The notes: generated from the sequence alone by a model not told the origin. Positions 7,957 to 17,165 are shown, counted from the first letter of the stretch. The stretch is 64,000 nucleotides of DNA from Bacteroidales bacterium (GCA_025454815.1 JALONR010000019.1:1-64000); one strand, 5' to 3'. Numbers and translations: made by a program.

Positions 7957-9615
7957 CTATTTGCCCTTCAGCAGTTCACGGGCATTTCGCAGGGCAGCGT
8001 CGGTGATGGTGCTTCCGCTGAGAAGCCTTGCTACCTCCCTGACCCTGTCATCCTCATTCAACAACCGTACACGGGTTATTGTTGAGTGATCACTCTCCTC
8101 CTTGTAAACATGGTAGTGAATCCGGCCCCTGGCAGCAACCTGCGGAAGATGGGTGATGTTTATCACCTGCATGCTCTTACCCATCTCGGAGAGGATGGAT
8201 CCGACCATTGAGGCCACCTCACCGGAGACACCCGAGTCAATCTCATCAAAGATTATTGCGGGCAATCCTGAACTGTTTGCGAGGACTGACTTCAGGCAGA
8301 GCATTACCCTCGACAGCTCACCACCGGAGGCACATTTCGACAGTTCCTCGGGTTCTACCTGCCTATTGGCGCTGAAGAGGAAATCCAGTGCATCAATGCC
8401 AGCCGGCCCGGGCGATTCAAGCTGCCGGACAGATACCTCAAAACGTGCATGAGGCATACCCAGCCTCCTGAGCATCCCGGTTATCTCCCCTCCCAGGGGT
8501 GCGGCTGCCTCTCCCCGGGTCCGGGAGAGTCTCACTGCCAGATCATTCACCTCTTTATATGCGAGGTCACGGTTCTTTTTAAGCACCTCTGTCCTTTCAT
8601 CGGTACCGGCCGAGGCTTCAACCGCCGCCTCAACCTTTCGCTGCACCTCCAGCAGTTCCTCGAGATCCCTGCACCGGTGCTTCTGCATCAGTGAATAAAT
8701 GGTATCAAGGCGCTGCGTAACATAATCAAGCCTGCCGGGATCGGCCGTGGCCCTTTCGTTCAGCTTCTCAGCCTCATAAGATATATCATCCAGTTCAATA
8801 AGCTGTGTCTCCAGCCTTTTTTCAAGTTCGCCGGCTTCAGGAAGCCATTCTGCAATCCTGGAGAGGCTTGAGCGTGCGGCACGCAGCAGGGAAAGTGCAG
8901 ATATTTCATCGCCTCCCAGGGCGGAGGTGACAGCTGACAGAGCTTCCTTGATCTCCGAAGCATTCGTCAGCATCTCCTGCTCCTTCTCAAGCATCTCCTG
9001 TTCGCCTGAAACCAGGTTTACTGCCCTGAACTCATCAAGCTGGTGCGAATAGTAGTCGTAATCGGCTTTTACCTTTTCAATGCTTTGGGCAGCCACATCA
9101 TATTCATGCCTGGCGGAGAGAAACCTGCCCCATGCTTTTGAATACTCAACTGCCAGTGTTGCGGTACCGGCATAAGCATCTGCCACCCTCATCCGGAACA
9201 TGCTGCTTCCCAGCAGCAACGTCTCATGTTGGGAGTGAACGTCAATCAGCCTGCTGCCAAGCTCCCTGAGCAAACCCAGGTTAACCGGTGTATCATTAAG
9301 GAATGCCCTCGATTTGCCTGACGGGGTGATCTCCCTTCTTATGATCGCCTCATCCTCATAATCCACTTCATTGGCCTCAAAGAGTGCAGAGAGGTCATAT
9401 CCCCTTATGTTGAAGAATGCTTCAACTATACATTTCTCATCCTGGCTGAGCAGCACTGAGGTATCCGCCCTTTCACCGAGGACCAGGCCGAGAGCCCCGA
9501 GAAGAATTGATTTACCGGCCCCCGTCTCCCCCGTGATAATGGTAAAGCCATCACCGAACTCCATGTCCAGATCCTTTATGATGGCATAGTTCCTTACTGT
9601 AAGTCGGCGCAGCAT
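7957..9615 (-). CDS. recN: DNA repair protein RecN
   Basis: RecN is an SMC-like ATPase used in double-strand break repair. With the ATG at 9615 the protein has 552 residues and begins MLRRLTVRNYAIIKDL, the usual start. A longer frame from 9678 would overlap the upstream gene and add an atypical leader. The Walker A motif GETGAGKS is at residues 29-36. Long coiled-coil stretches fill the centre, and the C-terminal half has the signature CASGGELSRVMLCLK and the Walker B region IIFDEIDSGVSGEVA. It follows the DUF4835 gene by 10 bases, in an operon-like order. Confidence 0.95.
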   Translation of the reverse strand: MLRRLTVRNYAIIKDLDMEFGDGFTIITGETGAGKSILLGALGLVLGERADTSVLLSQDEKCIVEAFFNIRGYDLSALFEANEVDYEDEAIIRREITPSGKSRAFLNDTPVNLGLLRELGSRLIDVHSQHETLLLGSSMFRMRVADAYAGTATLAVEYSKAWGRFLSARHEYDVAAQSIEKVKADYDYYSHQLDEFRAVNLVSGEQEMLEKEQEMLTNASEIKEALSAVTSALGGDEISALSLLRAARSSLSRIAEWLPEAGELEKRLETQLIELDDISYEAEKLNERATADPGRLDYVTQRLDTIYSLMQKHRCRDLEELLEVQRKVEAAVEASAGTDERTEVLKKNRDLAYKEVNDLAVRLSRTRGEAAAPLGGEITGMLRRLGMPHARFEVSVRQLESPGPAGIDALDFLFSANRQVEPEELSKCASGGELSRVMLCLKSVLANSSGLPAIIFDEIDSGVSGEVASMVGSILSEMGKSMQVINITHLPQVAARGRIHYHVYKEESDHSTITRVRLLNEDDRVREVARLLSGSTITDAALRNARELLKGK

Positions 9616-9625
9616 CAGCAGTATG

Positions 9626-10558
9626 TTAACTGTTGGCGGATAGTATCTTCTGATACTTGTTTTCGTTGGCCGGGTCAATCTCTGTCAGTACCTGTACAAC
9701 CCTGTTCTTCTCCTCCGGAAAACCCTGGGAAAAAATATTGACTATCTCATCAGCCTTGGCTTCAAGTATCACGGTCATATAGTACATGAACGGATCAGGC
9801 CTGCGCCGGTGCACCTCCTGCAACCGCCTGAGGCTCTCATATATTTCTGTTCTGGCCTGTGTCATGTCTGACTCCATCCGGTCAAGTCCCTTCAGATGGT
9901 AGAGATAGAGAAACTCCCTTACACCTGCATATTCATTGTCAAGTATGTTTTTTACGAGCCAGTACCGGTTCCTGTTCCTTGATCCGTCATAGGGCTTCCA
10001 TCCCTGCTCCGGTGCATTCTGGGCATTGGTGACAATCTTTTCAGCCACCTGGAAATAAGGTGTGCCCCCGCCCTGGGAATAGGTATCAAAGTCCATCCCT
10101 ATCAGAAGATAGGCATAATAAGCCAGAACCGAGACCAGGTTGCTGGTATGGCTGTTGGGACTGAACTCAAGGGGCTGGAACTCCACATACCTGAACTGGA
10201 AATTGTTGTCAATGAAGTTGAGTACAGTTGATTCATAGGTGGTGTTATAGACCGGCCTGCTGAGCTGTACCTGTATGGTGCCCCGGAACTCATCGGCAGA
10301 CAATTGCTCATCAAGATTGATAAGCAGGTTGCACTCAATCCGCTCTGAAAAACTGAAGACATTGTCAGTCCAGACCATGCTGTTCATGAATTCATAAATG
10401 TCACGCTGCATGTTCTGAAAGACCTCCCTGTTGGATCCCTGTATCTTCTGCGCTGATACCTGCACATTGCAGTAGAGTTCCTGTGACATGACAGCCCATG
10501 GCCCTGAAACAATCAAAACCGCCGCTATGAGGAGAATTCTGTTAAACCGTTGACTCAT
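9626..10558 (-). CDS. DUF4835 family protein (PorD-like)
   Basis: The 310-residue product has a signal peptide (MSQRFNRILLIAAVLIVSGPWAVMSQ), and the mature protein begins ELYCNVQVSAQKIQGSNREVFQNMQRDIYEFMN. This matches the DUF4835 family, which in my recollection is linked in some annotations to the type IX secretion protein PorD. That functional label is not provable here. It should be periplasmic or outer-membrane associated. The genomic order coaBC, DUF4835, recN is common in Bacteroidota and supports the family call. The gap to coaBC is only 6 bases. Confidence 0.85.
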   Translation of the reverse strand: MSQRFNRILLIAAVLIVSGPWAVMSQELYCNVQVSAQKIQGSNREVFQNMQRDIYEFMNSMVWTDNVFSFSERIECNLLINLDEQLSADEFRGTIQVQLSRPVYNTTYESTVLNFIDNNFQFRYVEFQPLEFSPNSHTSNLVSVLAYYAYLLIGMDFDTYSQGGGTPYFQVAEKIVTNAQNAPEQGWKPYDGSRNRNRYWLVKNILDNEYAGVREFLYLYHLKGLDRMESDMTQARTEIYESLRRLQEVHRRRPDPFMYYMTVILEAKADEIVNIFSQGFPEEKNRVVQVLTEIDPANENKYQKILSANS

Positions 10559-10564
10559 TGCAGA

Positions 10565-11776
10565 TCAGCGTATCAGTGTGATAATCTTTTTTAAAATGTC
10601 CGAAGCGACCTCGTCCTTCGATTTCAATTCAAATTTATCAATATTATTGTTACGGTCAATTATGGTTACCCGGTTGGTGTCGAAGCCGAATCCTGCACCC
10701 TGATCCCTGAGGGAATTGAGAACGATCATGTCCAGATTCTTCCTTCGCATCTTGTCCAGGGCATTGACCACCTCGTTGTCAGTTTCAAGGGCGAAGCCGG
10801 CAAGGAACTGCCCCTCCCCCTTCATCCGTCCAAGCCGGGCAGCAATATCCTCGGTTGGCCTCAGCCTGATGACCAGGTCACCATCTCCCCTCTTCATCTT
10901 GGTTTCAGAACTCGCTTCCGGAGTGAAGTCGGCTACTGCGGCAGCAAGTATGGCGATCTCACAGTTGGAGAATGCCCTGACAGATGCTGCAGTCATTTCA
11001 GCAGCAGTGGTCACGGAAACCACCTGCACCTTTTTTTCTGCAGGTTTCAGGCTGACAGGCCCAAGCACAAGCGTAACTTCAGCGCCCAGGCGGGCAGCCT
11101 CGTCAGCCAGGGCAATGCCCATACGTCCGGATGAATGATTGCTGATGAACCGGACCGGGTCAATCGGTTCTACGGTAGGCCCTGCATTTATGAAGACCCT
11201 CCTTCCCAGAAGCGGCCGTTCAGTTATTTTTTTTTTTGAGAGGAACTCTTTTATCTCCCTCACTATCACTTCGGGCTCGGCCATGCGCCCCTTACCCTCA
11301 AGACCACTGGCAAGTTCACCTGTATCAGGATCAATGATATGATTCCCGAAGGATCTGAGCCTTTCAAGGTTGGCTGCAGTGGCCGGATGGGCCAGCATGT
11401 CAAGGTCCATTGCCGGTGCAATGAAAACCGGGCAGCGGGCTGAAAGATAAGTTGTCAGCAGAAGATTGTCAGCTATCCCGGCCGCCATCTTTCCCATCGT
11501 GTTTGCGGTGGCGGGAGCTATAATATAGAGGTCTGCCCACAGCCCCAGGTCTATATGGCTGTTCCATCGCCCGTCTTCCGGGTCAAAGAAATCAACCAGA
11601 ACCGGGTTTCTCGAAAGTGTGGCCAGAGTCAGCGGGGTGATGAACTCTTTTGCCAGAGGGGTCATTACCACCTTCACCTCGGCCCCTTCCTTAACAAGCA
11701 ACCGGATGATCACAGCAGTCTTGTAGGCTGCTATACCTCCGGTGACTCCAAGCAGTATTTTCCTGCCTTTAAGCAT
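10565..11776 (-). CDS. coaBC: Phosphopantothenoylcysteine decarboxylase / phosphopantothenate-cysteine ligase
   Basis: This bifunctional cytoplasmic enzyme couples cysteine to 4'-phosphopantothenate and decarboxylates the product, giving 4'-phosphopantetheine for coenzyme A. The 403 residues start GRKILLGVTGGIAAYKTAVIIRLL, typical of the flavin-dependent CoaC domain, with APATANTMGKMAAGIADNLL and the PAMD segment. The CoaB domain starts near GRRVFINAGPTVEPIDPVRFISNHSSGRMG and contains the KMKR loop region. Spacing to rpoZ is 9 bases and to the next gene 6 bases, so co-transcription is very likely. Confidence 0.96.
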   Translation of the reverse strand: MLKGRKILLGVTGGIAAYKTAVIIRLLVKEGAEVKVVMTPLAKEFITPLTLATLSRNPVLVDFFDPEDGRWNSHIDLGLWADLYIIAPATANTMGKMAAGIADNLLLTTYLSARCPVFIAPAMDLDMLAHPATAANLERLRSFGNHIIDPDTGELASGLEGKGRMAEPEVIVREIKEFLSKKKITERPLLGRRVFINAGPTVEPIDPVRFISNHSSGRMGIALADEAARLGAEVTLVLGPVSLKPAEKKVQVVSVTTAAEMTAASVRAFSNCEIAILAAAVADFTPEASSETKMKRGDGDLVIRLRPTEDIAARLGRMKGEGQFLAGFALETDNEVVNALDKMRRKNLDMIVLNSLRDQGAGFGFDTNRVTIIDRNNNIDKFELKSKDEVASDILKKIITLIR

Positions 11777-11785
11777 GTTATGCCT

Positions 11786-12121
11786 TTATTTCTTCTGCTT
11801 CTGATCCCGGTCGGGATTGCGGTAGTATATCTTGCCGTCTTCAAATTCAGCAAGTGAAATGAGGGTCGGTTTCGGCAGTCTCTCGTAGAATTTGGATATC
11901 TCTATCTGCTCCCTGTTCTCAAAGACCTCCTCAAGGTTGTCATTGAAAGAGGCAAACTCTTCAAGTTTTGAGTTCAGCTCCTGCTTCATCTCAACGGATA
12001 TCTGGTTGGCCCTCCTGGTACAGATGATGACGCTCTCATAAATATTCCCGGTTTCTGCGTCAAACTTGTCAATGTCCCTGGTAATGGTTGTGTAGGGTGC
12101 CGATGTCTTCTTGTAATCCAT
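11786..12121 (-). CDS. rpoZ: DNA-directed RNA polymerase omega subunit (Rpb6 family)
   Basis: This small cytoplasmic subunit of 111 residues helps assemble RNA polymerase. The core NIYESVIICTRRANQIS corresponds to the conserved omega/Rpb6 region, in which a helix binds the beta' C-terminus. The C-terminal extension (LPKPTLISLAEFEDGKIYYR) is a Bacteroidota-type feature. It sits between bamD and coaBC with gaps of 16 and 9 bases. Confidence 0.88.
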   Translation of the reverse strand: MDYKKTSAPYTTITRDIDKFDAETGNIYESVIICTRRANQISVEMKQELNSKLEEFASFNDNLEEVFENREQIEISKFYERLPKPTLISLAEFEDGKIYYRNPDRDQKQKK

Positions 12122-12137
12122 ATTAGTGTTGATAAGA

Positions 12138-12956
12138 TCAGTTATTTCCAGTTTGTTGCACGGATGTATCCACCTTCAGGAACTTCGCCGTGTTTTCGAA
12201 GATCCTTGCCACCTCCCTTGAGAACCTGCTCTGAGGGAACTCTTCAATAAACGAATAATACTCGTCGAGTGTTGTCTGGTACCGCTCAACCTTCCTTCCG
12301 GGAATGCTGTTCACCGCCAAAAGATAGAGTGCATCCAGTTTGAGGTACATCAGTTCCTCCCGGTATTTTGTGTCAGGATACTCTTTCAGGCTGTTGGCAA
12401 GCGATACTGTTGCCGCGCGGTATTCCTTAAGGTCATAATAAAGTCTGGCGCTGAGGTATGACTTCTCAACCAGCTTCTCCTGCAGTTCCAGTACCCTCGC
12501 TTTGCAGTCATCCGTCCTGGTGCTTGTGGGGTACCTCTGCATGAATATCGTGAAACTCTCTATTGCCTGCCTCGTATTTGCCTGGTCAAGCTCCGGCCTG
12601 GGACTCTGGTAATATTCGCACAGGGCAGCGAGATATAATGCTTCCTCGGCATTGTTGCTTCCCGGATAGGTGTCAGAAAAATTCTGATAATACTGCCCCG
12701 CCATCATGTAATCACGTATCCTGAAATGGGCCTGTGCATTTATCCAGTTGAGCTGCTCCGCTTCGTCCGTAGCCCTGTACCTGGGAAGTATCTGGGAAAG
12801 AAGCTCAATGGACCTCACGTACTTCCCGTCATCATAATAGTCAAATACCTTCTGCTTCTTGAGCTCGTAGTCCGTACTCTTCAGAAGCTTCTCATATTCA
12901 CCGCATGATGTTGCGATGACCGCAAGAATTAATAATGTTATAGGCCTGATCCTCAT
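12138..12956 (-). CDS. bamD: Outer membrane assembly lipoprotein BamD
   Basis: BamD is the essential lipoprotein partner of BamA in inserting beta-barrel proteins. The 272-residue product has a lipobox ending at C18 (AVIATSC). TPR-like helical repeats follow: YYDDGKYVRSIELLSQILPRY, then AHFRIRDYMMAGQYYQNFSDTYPGS, a typical BamD repeat. It is the first gene of the bamD-rpoZ-coaBC-DUF4835-recN(-fabI) cluster. A promoter-like TAATTTTG box lies 17 bases upstream on the minus strand. Confidence 0.92.
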   Translation of the reverse strand: MRIRPITLLILAVIATSCGEYEKLLKSTDYELKKQKVFDYYDDGKYVRSIELLSQILPRYRATDEAEQLNWINAQAHFRIRDYMMAGQYYQNFSDTYPGSNNAEEALYLAALCEYYQSPRPELDQANTRQAIESFTIFMQRYPTSTRTDDCKARVLELQEKLVEKSYLSARLYYDLKEYRAATVSLANSLKEYPDTKYREELMYLKLDALYLLAVNSIPGRKVERYQTTLDEYYSFIEEFPQSRFSREVARIFENTAKFLKVDTSVQQTGNN

Positions 12957-12972
12957 ACCCGGAAATGTTGCG

Positions 12973-13006
12973 CAAAATTACTCTTTTTTTCTTTATCTGG
13001 TTCAAT
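12973..13006 (-). promoter_or_regulatory. Putative promoter of the bamD operon
   Basis: On the minus strand TAATTTTG (12980-12973) matches the -7 consensus TAnnTTTG. A partial -33 box ATTG (13006-13003) lies 22 bases upstream of it. Transcription would begin about 10 bases before the bamD ATG. The spacing is one or two bases long and the -33 box has one mismatch. Confidence 0.5.
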
Positions 13007-13089
13007 ATGACACAAAAGTGATCGATTTTAGGATACATTGTAGTTAAGACAATGTTAATCCGGTGAAACAAATAGGTATAAATAGGTAC

Positions 13090-13119
13090 TTTGAAGGAGC
13101 AATGTTTTTAATAATTTTG
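13090..13119 (+). promoter_or_regulatory. Promoter of the alpha-oxoamine synthase gene
   Basis: TTTG (13090-13093) and TAATTTTG (13112-13119) are separated by 18 bases, close to the Bacteroidota consensus spacing of 19-21. The predicted transcript starts near 13125. An ATG-initiated reading frame from 13063 would therefore lie upstream of the transcript start, which supports the GTG at 13147 as the true start. Confidence 0.65.
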
Positions 13120-13146
13120 CGGGCAATAATCAAAAAAACAACAGAC

Positions 13147-14391
13147 GTGGATATTTTCGACAAGATCAGGAAAAACCGTGGTGCGCTCGGTCAGTACCAG
13201 GAACAGGGTGACGGATACTTTATGTTCCCAAAACTTGAAGGTGAATTAGGCCCCCGCATGAAATTCATGGGCAGGGAAGTACTGAACTGGAGCCTGAACA
13301 ACTACCTTGGGCTTGCCAATCACCCCGAGGTACGGAAGGTTGACGCCGAAGCAGCAGCACAGTACGGACTGGCATACCCGATGGGTGCCAGGATGATGTC
13401 AGGCCAGACCACAATGCATGAGAAGTTTGAAGAGATGGCCGCGGAATTTGTCGGAAAGGAATCTGCCTACCTCCTCAACTACGGTTACCAGGGAATGGTC
13501 TCAATAATCGACAGCCTTGCAGGGAGACATGACGTCATAGTCTATGACTCTGAATCACACGCCTGTATCATGGACGGGCTCAGAATGGTTCTCTCAAAAA
13601 GGTTTGTCTATGCCCATAATGACATGGAAAGCTTTGAGAAGCAGCTCCAGCATGCGCAGAAGATTGTTGCAGGTACAGGCGGAGGAATCATGGTTATCAC
13701 CGAGGGTGTGTTCGGCATGGCAGGTGACCTGGGCGCCCTTGACAAGATAGTATCTTACAAGAAGAAATATAACTTCCGACTGGTGGTTGACGATGCTCAC
13801 GGCACGGGGACCATGGGCAGAACCGGAGCAGGAACCGGTGAACACTTCGGGGTTCAGGATGATATCGACGTTTATTTCGCCACCTTCGCGAAAAGTTTTG
13901 CCGGAATAGGCGGATTCGTTGCCGGCGACAAGGATGTCATCAGCTATCTCAGGTTCAACCTCCGTTCACAGATCTACGCCAAGTCGCTGCCAATGGCAAT
14001 GACAGTAGGCGCTATCAAGCGCCTCGAGATGATGAAGCAGCACCCGGAGTTCCGCGAGAGACTATGGGAGATAGCCAATGCCCTCCAGAAAGGCTTCAGG
14101 GAGGCAGGATTTGACCTGGGAAAGACACAGTCACCCGTCACTCCGGTCTTCTTTAATGGTGAACTCGCACAGACCACTCACATTATCAAGGATCTCAGGA
14201 AGAATTACGGGATATTCTGCTCCGTTGTCATCTACCCGGTAGTGCCGAAAGGCGTCATAATGCTCAGGATAATACCTACGGCAGTCCATACAATGGAAGA
14301 CGTCAACTATACCATCCAGGCATTCAAGGAGGTCAAGAAAAAGCTAGAAACCAACGCCTATCCGGCCGGGATGGCAGACTTCAGGAACTGA
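13147..14391 (+). CDS. Alpha-oxoamine synthase, serine palmitoyltransferase-like PLP enzyme
   Basis: This fold-type I PLP enzyme condenses an amino acid with an acyl-CoA or acyl-ACP and releases CO2. The product has 414 residues from a GTG start (MDIFDKIRKNRG). Visible features are SLNNYLGLANHPEV, GARMMSGQTTMHEKFE, the PLP-contacting VVDDAHGTGTMG (D215, D216, H218) and the Schiff-base lysine K249 in TFAKSFAGIGGF. Family members include serine palmitoyltransferase, cysteate acyltransferase (sulfonolipids), 2-amino-3-ketobutyrate ligase and BioF. No threonine dehydrogenase or biotin gene adjoins it, so a role in sphingolipid or sulfonolipid synthesis is the most likely inference. The exact substrate cannot be read from the sequence. 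Confidence 0.85.
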   Translation: MDIFDKIRKNRGALGQYQEQGDGYFMFPKLEGELGPRMKFMGREVLNWSLNNYLGLANHPEVRKVDAEAAAQYGLAYPMGARMMSGQTTMHEKFEEMAAEFVGKESAYLLNYGYQGMVSIIDSLAGRHDVIVYDSESHACIMDGLRMVLSKRFVYAHNDMESFEKQLQHAQKIVAGTGGGIMVITEGVFGMAGDLGALDKIVSYKKKYNFRLVVDDAHGTGTMGRTGAGTGEHFGVQDDIDVYFATFAKSFAGIGGFVAGDKDVISYLRFNLRSQIYAKSLPMAMTVGAIKRLEMMKQHPEFRERLWEIANALQKGFREAGFDLGKTQSPVTPVFFNGELAQTTHIIKDLRKNYGIFCSVVIYPVVPKGVIMLRIIPTAVHTMEDVNYTIQAFKEVKKKLETNAYPAGMADFRN

Positions 14392-14443
14392 CACTCACCT
14401 TCGGAAACGATTCACAGACCGGATCGCAGCAACTGACAAAAAA

Positions 14444-14471
14444 AGAGGCTGTCAAAATATTGGCAGCCTCT
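14444..14471. terminator. Bidirectional terminator
   Basis: The arms AGAGGCTG (14444-14451) and CAGCCTCT (14464-14471) are perfect complements around a 12-base loop. A run of seven A lies on the left and CTTTT on the right, so the hairpin can end transcripts of both convergent genes (stops at 14391 and 14487). Confidence 0.8.
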
Positions 14472-14486
14472 CTCTTTTCCGGCCTC

Positions 14487-16430
14487 CTACTGACCTGCAT
14501 GCTGATCGTAATCATTTATGGTCAGGAAAGAGTACTGGTATTCCATTGGCACTATCCGGGCATACTCCTCCACAGTGCAATCGTCAAGAAATGCATTTAT
14601 AATCCTGCGACCCAGCGGCACCAGGTCAGGAGAAAGGAAACCGGTCAGTTCCCTCTTGAAAAACTCACGCAGTATTGCTGCGCCGGCATCATAACCCTCC
14701 TCGCCCACCTCTGCCTGGCGGTAGACTTTAAGGAACCTTGTCGGCACGGGAGATCCTTCAATGGTAAGATAGTTTAATTCATACCCCAGCAACGGGCACC
14801 GTGCCGGCCTGAGCTGGTCAACCCTCAGCTTGGCATTGCCCCTTCTGGTAAGGTATTCCCGCATCAGCAGCTGTGGTTTGAAGCCCACTTTCCAGGCACC
14901 GATGTGCTGATTAGGGGTGAGAGTGTATCTCACCCTGGGTGTGTTTACTATCTGTTCAAGCAACAGGTTGGCATGTCTCACCTTTATGCCGGTGGCAAAA
15001 GGCCAGTACGAGCCGGCTCCCTCGCTCTCCAGGTCGCCGCTGCCGGTGATACTCGGGTTGGCATAACCCCTCGGGCTCACCAGCCTCCAGAGCCAGGCCA
15101 GAGCGGGCGGAAGAATATGGAAAAGACCCGCAATTCCGTATGTAGGCCTCTCAGCAGTACACGGTGGCATCCTGACACCAAAATTGCGGACGTCAACGGT
15201 GACAGGCTTGTTTATTACACCCGGCACAATCCTTCGGGGAAGAACAACCCTGGGGTTGGGACATCTTTTCCCTGGTGCGTCCTCCTTGTGGTTCCAGATC
15301 AGCGCAGTACCGTCAGGCCTGGTGTCAATGTTCAGGAAGAGCAGCGGTTCCGCAGGATTGATTGTGATCTTTTCGAGGAAAGGATCATCACCGTAACCGG
15401 TAACGCCATCAACCCTTATAAACCAGGCATTCTCTGCATCAGCCACTGTCAGCTTGCCATTGTTATTCTGGTATGAGGGGTGGCAGAGAGCCATGTCGTC
15501 AGTTGCAGGATGAAAGGAACAGAATAAGGGGATGGATATGACCCGCTTTTCCCCGGTTATAATGTTCTGACCAATGAGTATCTGTCCGTTGGGCTCCCGC
15601 ACAAGGTTCTGTATCATCTCGCTCTTGCCTCCGCCACTTGCACCCTCATGCATGAAGGTGGTCATGTTGTCATACGGACTGACAACCTGCACCGTGGAGC
15701 AGTGGGTCGTAAGCCACCCTTCCTCCTCCCCCTTGTCGAGCAACACGCTGTAAAAGCCCTTTTTGGCACTGGGGCCAGGGTACAGATTATATGCAAACAT
15801 CTCGTGCAGCCCTTCGGTCCGGTTGTGCACCACCACCTGCCGCCCCCTGAAATGGGTATGCCTGAACGGGGGTGCAACATATGCCACAGATTCCACACGG
15901 AATCCATCAGGCAACTGGTCAACCGCAATGATCCTCTGCAACAGCGAAAGACCAAATGCAAAAAAAGATGCATTCAGGGGAGTGACCACAATTCCGCCGG
16001 CACCCACAGGATAATTACCTGCAAAACAGAGGAACATGCCCACTTCCTGGCCCATCAGCCATTCTATCGTTTCACCGCGGAGCCTGGAAAACGGATACCC
16101 GTATTCATCCTCAAATCTCTTCTTGTCAGTGGGCCTTGAATCACCGATAAGCATTGTCTCGGGGTCACGCCTCCTCATGTATGGCTCGGTATAGTTGGCT
16201 GACAACCCGTTTGTGACGCGGTGAAGGACCACTTCCACAACCTCCCCCACGCCCGGAATATCATACTTCACTTCAAAGGTCAGATCTTCCCTGTCAGGAG
16301 TTGAAGCAGCCAGTATCTCTTCCGAATTATTGAAGAAAACGGCTCCGGCGTTCTGCGCTATCCGGATTATATCCTCGGGAAGCTCAACCCCGCGCTCCTT
16401 CAGAATGGCAATCGCTTCAGATGCAATCAT
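14487..16430 (-). CDS. DUF4914 family protein, PEPCK-like P-loop
   Basis: The 647-residue cytoplasmic protein has no signal peptide or membrane segment. I recognise it as DUF4914-like by overall sequence character, without a database check. A kinase-type phosphate-binding loop GASGGGKS at residues 263-270 is followed by a region with nucleotide-carboxykinase flavour (ITINPAEPLLFLNIDTRP). This recalls ATP-dependent PEP carboxykinase, whose P-loop is GxSGTGKT. An N-terminal domain of about 250 residues precedes it. The reaction is unknown to me. It is a lone gene between an alpha-oxoamine synthase (convergent) and the DUF4252 cluster (divergent). A -7-like box lies at 16509-16516. Confidence 0.7.
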   Translation of the reverse strand: MIASEAIAILKERGVELPEDIIRIAQNAGAVFFNNSEEILAASTPDREDLTFEVKYDIPGVGEVVEVVLHRVTNGLSANYTEPYMRRRDPETMLIGDSRPTDKKRFEDEYGYPFSRLRGETIEWLMGQEVGMFLCFAGNYPVGAGGIVVTPLNASFFAFGLSLLQRIIAVDQLPDGFRVESVAYVAPPFRHTHFRGRQVVVHNRTEGLHEMFAYNLYPGPSAKKGFYSVLLDKGEEEGWLTTHCSTVQVVSPYDNMTTFMHEGASGGGKSEMIQNLVREPNGQILIGQNIITGEKRVISIPLFCSFHPATDDMALCHPSYQNNNGKLTVADAENAWFIRVDGVTGYGDDPFLEKITINPAEPLLFLNIDTRPDGTALIWNHKEDAPGKRCPNPRVVLPRRIVPGVINKPVTVDVRNFGVRMPPCTAERPTYGIAGLFHILPPALAWLWRLVSPRGYANPSITGSGDLESEGAGSYWPFATGIKVRHANLLLEQIVNTPRVRYTLTPNQHIGAWKVGFKPQLLMREYLTRRGNAKLRVDQLRPARCPLLGYELNYLTIEGSPVPTRFLKVYRQAEVGEEGYDAGAAILREFFKRELTGFLSPDLVPLGRRIINAFLDDCTVEEYARIVPMEYQYSFLTINDYDQHAGQ

Positions 16431-16508
16431 TTGGCAAATAGTGTTTTTTGATTTATTTCTTTAATCCGGAAGGCTTCTTTTCCGCATATTTATTTACAAT
16501 ACCGCGGA

Positions 16509-16516
16509 CAAAAATA
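16509..16516 (-). promoter_or_regulatory. Possible -7 box of the DUF4914 gene
   Basis: The minus strand reads TATTTTTG, matching TAnnTTTG, 79 bases before the start codon. No -33 TTTG box is evident. Confidence 0.3.
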
Positions 16517-16655
16517 ACACTATATTACCTTTTACATCAGAAGCCTCCGGTACAGATATCAACACTTTTTCAAAAAAATCGCTGAATTCCTGTAATGTTT
16601 TTTTTAGCTCTTCGTCATTTGTTAAGTAACAACAGTCAAACAAAAACGGACAGTC

Positions 16656-17165
16656 ATGAAAAAAATGGTTCTTACAGTTGCGGTAGTTGCTTTTACAGCA
16701 GCTGTTTACGGTCAGAAGCAGCAGCTTGACGAATTCTTCAACAGGTACAGTGACAGGGAGGGATACACAACGGTGGTTATCAGCGGCAGCCTGCTTGGTC
16801 TTATTGATAACCGGGATGATGATTATCCGGACAATCCCATCAGAAAAATCACATCCATCAGGGTTGTGGTAAGGGAAAGGGACAAGGCCCCCTTTAAGGA
16901 TGAGCTTCTTCCGGAGATCAGGAACATAATCAGACGCGGAAAGTACGAGGAGCTGATGTCTGTCAGGGACGATGATGCCGATCTGCGATTCATGGTAAGG
17001 ACGGAGAGAGACATCATCAGGGAAATACTTCTTTTGATAGACGGTGAAGATGAGGCAGTAATCCAGATTGAAGGAAACCTTACCCGTGATGAAGCTTCTG
17101 AGCTCTTTGAAAGCAACGGGAAGGGACTTGCCATTCTTGAAGAACTTGAGATTTCAGGGGATTGA
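16656..17165 (+). CDS. DUF4252 family protein (first copy)
   Basis: The 169-residue product has a cleavable signal peptide (MKKMVLTVAVVAFTAAVYGQ). The mature protein contains QLDEFFNRYSDREGYTTVVISGSLLGLI, and the later GKYEELMSVRDDDADLRFMVR, IIREILLLIDGEDEAVIQIEGNL pattern of DUF4252. It should be exported to the periplasm. It lies directly upstream of an ECF sigma factor (27-base gap), and a paralog closes the same cluster at 18271. Such sigma/DUF4252 clusters are common in Bacteroidota. The biochemical role is unknown. Confidence 0.8.
   Translation: MKKMVLTVAVVAFTAAVYGQKQQLDEFFNRYSDREGYTTVVISGSLLGLIDNRDDDYPDNPIRKITSIRVVVRERDKAPFKDELLPEIRNIIRRGKYEELMSVRDDDADLRFMVRTERDIIREILLLIDGEDEAVIQIEGNLTRDEASELFESNGKGLAILEELEISGD

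Noticed and set aside
14904-16139. Several plus-strand frames opposite the DUF4914 gene
   Set aside because: They are antisense shadows of a continuous, domain-like 647-residue protein and show no recognisable motif.
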